Positions 58,940-64,000 of a stretch of 64,000 nt of DNA are shown in pieces. The stretch spans positions 113,582,219-113,646,218 of the forward strand of contig CM056577.1 of the NCBI GenBank assembly GCA_029721435.1, given 5' to 3'. Numbering within the stretch: the stretch's first letter is position 1; each line of letters starts with the position of its first letter. The notes beneath the pieces are model-generated. The model did not search any database and had not been told where the DNA came from. It saw only the letters and a list, made by a program, of their open reading frames with translations. Source of the DNA: Gymnothorax reevesii (taxonomy: Eukaryota; Chordata; Actinopteri; Anguilliformes; Muraenidae). The translations under genes and the position numbers were made by a program.

Positions 58940-60400
58940 AGCCCCGAAACCCCGCCAAAATCAACGGCCAAGGCCCATCCGCATCAGATTCCATAACCTC
59001 AACGACAAGCCAAGCAGAGAGACTGGAAGCTTCCAGACGTATCGAGACTGATTAACAAGCTCTGGTTTACAAGGGATCCAAAGTCACGTTTTTTCAGGAT
59101 TTCTCAGCTGCTGTCACACGTAAATGCAAAGGATTCGATGAGGTCAAGAAGCGGCTGAGGGACATCGGCACCCCGTACTCCCTGCTCTACCCCGCTATGT
59201 TCAGGATAGTGATGGCCAAATGAGGCTTTTTGAAGCTTTCAACCCTTTTGGACCATATTATTGAAATTGATTCACTCACTCGAAGCTTCATTTATAGAGC
59301 ACATGAGTGACATCTGCTGGCACAAAGATAGTTGTCCAGCCTTGCAAAGATGATGCTGACGTACCTTGCGTGTGCACTTTGAGTTTTGTATTGCGAAAAA
59401 TACTCATAAAAAGCTGAAATCTAACTTTGTTTTCCATGTGTCTGTTGTTTTTCTTCCTTACCTTAATAATTCATATTATATTATAATAACATTAATTAAA
59501 TCCACAGCCTCACTGAATCCTGTAAATATTTGCTCTGTCCAAATAACACCATATTTTATTGTTTTCTGATTGTGCTTGGTGTATACTGGATGTGCTTGTG
59601 CGACTTATTATTATTTTTGAATAAAAATGTTTAACAGCGCTGTTTCATTCATCTTTGATACATTTGAATCGCGCCAATGTTTCAACTCTACACCAAGTCT
59701 GGGGCCGTTCTGTGGCCGTTTTGGTTAGCAACCGGAACCAGGGCGAGAGAGACAGGATCTGGAATTTGTTGGACGCGCCTTTCTGTCAAAATAATCCTCT
59801 TTCGTTGATTTAGTTCGTAAGACAAAGCTTCTGTAGCGGCTTTAAAGAGATTATTTTATGTACCAGACAAGTTTCTTGAAGAACCTCTTCTAAAACAGAC
59901 TTTTGTATGTCCATGTTTAAATTAATGTTTCAAAACCGGAGCCCGTAATCGAAGGTGCACCAGAATTTAAAGTTTTTTTTTTTTGGTGAACACCTTATTT
60001 GGTGAATTACGGATCCGCTCTCCCGATTGGAACCAGAATCCAGAGTGAGTGGAAACCAGGCTCCACACCCCTGAAGTGCCTGGTGAAGCGAGGCTACGCT
60101 ACGCCTATCGAACCAAACCGGTCAGTCTAAATGAAGCAGTGAAGTGGTTCGAACGTCATTAGTCACATGTTTTTCCCGAAGCAAGCTCTGGCATAGTGCT
60201 TCAGAAAAATACCCTGTCAAGTTTGAAGCGTGCTCCGCAGCCTTGGTATCAGCGGTAAAATCACTAGTTCAGCGTCACTCATGACGGGACTGTCAAGGTA
60301 TTTAACTCCCCTGAAAGAGCTATGGCCTTCGTGGATAGCCTGGGGGAAGGACCTCGCACACCGCAATCAACATCAGATGCTTGACTTGGCGATCACCCGC
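58940..60400 (+). pseudogene. L1 ORF1 remnant, split by a hAT insertion
   Basis: Upstream frames give RPRPIRIRFHNLNDKP, then KGSKVTFFQDFSAAVTRK and RDIGTPYSLLYPAMF up to 59206. After the insertion the frame continues SVTHDGTVKVFNSPERAMAF and VDSLGEG. These are the RNA-binding and C-terminal domains of an L1 ORF1 protein, a nucleic-acid chaperone. Frameshifts occur near 59040. Confidence 0.8.
59207..60266. mobile_element. Non-autonomous hAT element inside L1 ORF1
   Basis: Ends tagtgatgg and, inverted, tagtgattt. The flanking 8-mers gttcagga (59199-59206) and gttcagcg (60267-60274) agree at 6 of 8 and are both compatible with one ORF1 codon series. 1060 bp with no transposase. The internal gagcacatgagtgacatctg stretch is a familiar fish hAT sequence. 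Confidence 0.8.
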
Positions 60401-60559
60401 TTACTTTTCTTGGGAGTTAAAACTCTACTGATGGGCTGCAGGACTTATGTGCGTTATGTGTGATCCCACATAGGGATCTAATAGCGTTTCCTTCCTTGCG
60501 CGAGCTAGTGTCGTACCACTTAATACAGCAAAATTAAAAAAATGTTAAAAATTATATAG

Positions 60560-61217
60560 ATATTGCTCTTTAATTAAGCCTCACACACTGCCTGTGGTCC
60601 TGCCCCAAACTACAAAAATACTGGGAAAATGTTCTACATGATATACAGAACATGTTCGGAATTGAGCTTGAACTAGACCCGGTATCACTTCTGCTTGGCC
60701 TTCCTAATACGCACATCACTAATGTACATCATAGAAAATTGTATAATGTATTGGCTTTCAGTATGAGGAAATATATATATATATTACTTCAATGGATTTC
60801 CTGTACGACTTCCACAATCTCTGGTTGGTGTAGGATAATAATGGAATAAATTCCACTAGATCATTTGACTTGTCTTATGCACTCTTAGACAGATAACTGC
60901 ACTAAAATGTAGATGCCTTTTCTTGACCATGTGAATGTGAATGTGTCTGTCATCTTATCCAGAGCTGTAATGTAAAACATAAAAGGTGCTTACGGCCCAA
61001 CTATTTTTTTTTTCTCTCACTTTTTAGAGACTCATCACTGTCTCCAGTTGACATACTAAAGGTGATGGTTGTGCTCCTCATACTTCTGCCCCCTTTCGTT
61101 TTTTTTTCTGGCTGTAATGTTGAGCTATATAATTATGTTTAAAATGTTGTTGGTGTTTTACTGTTTTCTTGTGTCTGTTAAGTAAAAGTATAACTCAATA
61201 AAACATATTTGGAAAAC
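60560..61217 (+). pseudogene. L1 ORF2 C-terminus and 3' UTR
   Basis: Reads HTLPVVLPQ-type cysteine region then MFGIELELDPVSLLLGLPNT and ITNVHHRKLYNVLAFSMRKY to a TAA at 60847. This is the C-terminal segment of fish L1 ORF2 proteins. The UTR with a ctgtaatgttgagctat stretch follows to 61217. Endonuclease and polymerase domains are deleted. Confidence 0.8.
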
Positions 61218-61976
61218 AAAGTTCTTGAATGTTCATGAAATTTGGTGTGATCATTGGATTCGTCATGCAGGATTAGGGCAATTTTGTTTTTTGGCCAAAC
61301 AGGAAGTGAGCCATTTCCTGCACTTTCCCAAATTTTACAAAACATATTTGAAGGCCTTAGGATATTCCAAAACTTTCAAAACTTTTCAGAAATTTTATGT
61401 GTGTTATCTCTTTGAGCCAAATCCTGACTGGCAATGATTGTGGCACACTGGCTCTATGGCGCCCCCTAACCATTTTTTCAAAAGAATTGCCTTTTTGAGG
61501 GTCTTAACACACTCGAAAACTCACAAATTTTGCACACTCATGGAGCCTGGTATTACTATTACTACGGTACAGGTTTCGCACACAGTATGACAAAGTGGCT
61601 CAATAGCGCCCCATAGAATATTTCACCAAAACAGATATCGTGGTTTGTTTCACCTACATGACCAAAATTTGGTGGAGACATGAAAGATCCCAAGACTTAC
61701 AGTTGTAAAAAAAAAAAACAGTTTCACTGTGCCATGACCCAAACCGATCAGGAAGTCCATCATTTCGAACGGAAATGTCAACTTTCTTTCATTAATAAGC
61801 ATCATACTTGAACAAACTCCATCTATTGATTTTTAGGAATGGTGTTTGGACTCATTGATTTGGCACTCAGAATAGACGTTCTGTTGCAAGGGAGGGGGCT
61901 GAATTAGTGGGTGAGGTTATGAGCACCCGCCTTACCTGCATCTCAAGACCCTTAACGCGGAGCCTCATCCAATCTG

Positions 61977-62360
61977 GTGCCATTGGTATCCATGGCTGTT
62001 GACCATGCCTGGCTTCTTAAACTGCCCCCTGAAGAACAGCTATGCCGAATTAGACACAATCTATGCCTGTACTGTGGAAGTGCTTACCATGCCATTGCTG
62101 AATGCCCTGGTTGGCAGATGCGAGTACCAAGTGAGCGAGAGGAGCTGTCTGGAGCAGCCATCTCATCATCTCGTCCACTCCTTCCAATTCAGGGCTGTTC
62201 CATCTCTACCCAGGCCTTTGTCGACTCAGTGGCAGACGGAAACTTTATCTATACTGGTGTCATTTGCCTAGTGAGAGTCCAGACTGAACCACTGGAAGCA
62301 CCCCTGATGTCCGAAGGTCTCACAGGGATTACCCTACCTGATGTAACAGAGGTAACCTAG
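61977..62360 (+). pseudogene. Ty3/gypsy-type gag fragment with zinc knuckle
   Basis: The frame contains a CCHC zinc knuckle (CLYCGSAYHAIAEC), as in the nucleocapsid part of Ty3/gypsy LTR retrotransposon gag proteins of fish. A likely protease start follows in which the active-site DSG reads DSV. The frame then stops and no polymerase region is recognisable downstream. No LTRs were identified. It is an old, decayed fragment. Confidence 0.7.
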
Positions 62361-62659
62361 CCGATGCCCATGCTGACCTTCACGAAACACTTTGAACAAT
62401 TGGCATCACACATAATGAAGTCACCAAATGCCCAGGAGGTTGTGGGAAGACCCTGGCTTTAGCGTCACTTCTCTCAGGTGGACTGGCCCTTGGGATGTAT
62501 CTCAGAGTGAAGATCATCATGATCACAGTCCTGCCTTCACTCAGCTTCCAGTCCCAAAGCGACTCCCAGTCTGTTCCTCTGTCCAGTATATTAGGAACAA
62601 CCTTCCAAGCCTCCAGCGGTCATCAGGACTGGAACTGTATTCCTGTTAAACTCCTCTCT

Positions 62660-64000
62660 TCTGCCATCTGACAGTTTAGCTCTGGCGATGTGTGCACTCC
62701 ATCTGGCGGCTGTCCCCGAAAGCCACTAGACGGACACTGAATACGTCGGTGCATCCTTGCCTGTAACATCTGAACTAACCTGTGTCATTCTACTGTTGTT
62801 CATCTGCCCTTTGGTGTCCAGGTCATAGCCTGCCAAGCATTTCTGTCTCTGAACATTCTAGATGTGAGCTCCTAACTGGCTACAAAAAAGCACTGCACAT
62901 ATTACAAACTCAAGATACGTAAAATTATGTACATGCACTTATGCAGGTTTTGGATGCGTAATCATCATTTAAAGTGAAACCTCCCTCCCTCTGAAAAGGA
63001 ACCATCATCTTCTGATCAATATGGGACAAATTCTGGGTCTCTGTCTTATTACACTTCACCATCATTATTAATCGTACCAAGCAATTCCTCATCAGTGAGA
63101 TACCTGGCTGCCATGTTTACAAGGATTTATGGGAAAGTTGTGGGATGGCCTACTATTGCTCAGGCAGTGCAATGCACATGAAGAGTCTGCTTCCAAAATA
63201 CAATATATCAATTTTACTCATTTTGTGAGTAAATCAGCTTTTTTTGTGTTGGAGCTTATTGCATTTAATAGAAAAACACAAACTTTACCCATGAAAAAAT
63301 ACACCTTATAGAATGAACTTCTTAAAAATGGATTTTTGCACCATGCGTAAGAAGCACAGAGCTATTGCTTTACGGTATTATCTCAGTTTTTGTAATTCTG
63401 GCACTTATTGCGTTTGGGAAACAAACAAGCATAGGCCGGATCCGTCCAAGGCTGCATTTTTAGGCTGCTACGTCATCGCAGGCTGTTCCATTGTGAAGGT
63501 GCTTTTTTATACAGCCTCTGCAAATGTAAATGGCCTGTTGATTCCCCAGGCTGGTGGTGTTCTCTGCTGGAGCCAAAAGCTGAACTGTGCTGGTGCCAGC
63601 TCTAGCTGTGATAGTTTAGTTTCATTTTTATTTTCATCATTGTCCTCATACCCATGAGTCCCGTCAGTGTTTGTATCATTTACTTTAGTTTCCTTGAAAT
63701 ATTGTTTTTTAAAAAAAAATTAGATATCCTCCTCTGCTTGCTGTCGCTTGCCATTTTTGCTTCCTAATGTGTTTCCGTTGACATCTTCCACTTCTTTGAG
63801 GAAGTTTTTCCTCAACAAATAATTTCCTGAATAAATGCTGAATATTTTTACAATATGTCAACCCGAGTTTTAAGCACGGGTTTTAACCCAATTCATGATT
63901 TTATTTTTCCCGTTTTAATTTTAGATTAGTTAATTTAATTAATATTGTTTTAAGTTACTGCTAAATCCAAGATGCTATACCCTGCAGACGCCACCAGGCA
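62660..64000. other. Window end, no gene recognised
   Basis: Includes a 114-codon frame at 63313-63657 that resembles nothing I know and has no splice or promoter support. The remainder is AT-rich. Confidence 0.4.

Larger units (their letters stand above)
58805..61217 (+). mobile_element. L1-like LINE with both ends, internally deleted
   Basis: Flanked by aaagttctt on both sides (58796-58804 and 61218-61226), a target duplication. The 5' end reads gattcaagatggcggcg, typical of L1. The element keeps most of ORF1 and only the last part of ORF2, plus a 3' tail ending aataaaacatatttggaaaac. The 5' end is retained, so this is a deletion product and not a simple 5' truncation. A hAT element splits ORF1. 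Confidence 0.85.
57591..61850 (+). repeat. Large dispersed repeat ('gggcccgagcaatgaatggtg') split by L1
   Basis: Starts gggcccgagcaatgaatggt then gcaaggaccctc, a repeat start common in fish genomes. It has ccatatcttctaaactatac units, tggtgccccctcga near 58310 and ctatggcgccccctaa near 61457. A GGAC-type short repeat lies at 57645-57715. It is interrupted at 58805-61217 by an L1 copy. Confidence 0.7.

Noticed and set aside
60230..60463. 77-codon ORF that seemed a separate gene
   Set aside because: Another frame of the same DNA carries L1 ORF1 sequence (DGTVKVFNSPERAM), so this frame is a shadow.
63313..63657. 114-codon ORF at the window end
   Set aside because: No recognisable domain, no splice or promoter support, and composition like the neighbouring non-coding sequence.
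1..64000. CRISPR array, defence island or operon
   Set aside because: The repeats here are tandem arrays or transposon ends without unique equal-length spacers, and the genes have introns, so the window is vertebrate.

Overview
This window looks like ray-finned (teleost) fish nuclear DNA. It carries a zona pellucida egg-coat gene and a split vertebrate dipeptidase gene, with several Tc1-like transposons, hAT, piggyBac, L1 and L2-like elements packed between exons. Nothing prokaryotic is present: no operons, no CRISPR array, and I recognise no rRNA or tRNA gene. Two host genes can be rebuilt exon by exon, both on the minus strand.

(1) Positions about 510-3622 hold a compact ZP gene: signal peptide, trefoil (P) domain, then a ZP domain, over about 11 exons with phase-matched splice sites. 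It is of the ZP1/ZP4 (fish ZPB) type and encodes an egg-envelope glycoprotein. A TATA box lies about 100 bp upstream of its ATG. The last exon is uncertain, and an 82-nt stretch is either a tiny intron or a frameshift.

(2) Positions 12158-55829 hold cndp2 (cytosolic non-specific dipeptidase, M20 family). Its 11 coding exons join into 474 codons plus a stop. All metal and catalytic residues fall at the human numbering (H99, D101, D132, E166, E167, D195, H228, H445). The introns total about 42 kb and are mostly mobile DNA. A possible non-coding first exon sits at about 56345-56510.

The rest is repeats. 3.7-12 kb: a 1.6-kb Tc1 element with a nearly whole transposase, an inverted-repeat element built on a gagagttgagcc motif, a broken second Tc1, and a LINE 3' end. 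13-24 kb (introns 9-10): an L1 reverse transcriptase fragment, a palindrome, two non-autonomous hAT elements with target duplications (one carrying a 146-bp tandem array), and a tRNA-like SINE. 24-38 kb: foldback elements, three TTAA-flanked piggyBac-type elements, and a four-level nest at 34313-38165. 40-56 kb: four more Tc1-like elements, 140-170-bp tandem arrays and an L2-like LINE tail. 56-64 kb: a 170-bp array and an L1 copy, split by a hAT element, that had itself inserted into a common repeat (duplications visible for both insertions), then a Ty3/gypsy gag fragment.

The two host genes have no obvious functional link (egg coat versus cytosolic peptide turnover). I found no convincing new molecular system. 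The most notable items are the nested insertions readable to the base, several unclassified foldback families, the doubtful parts of the ZP gene, and the possible upstream exon of cndp2.
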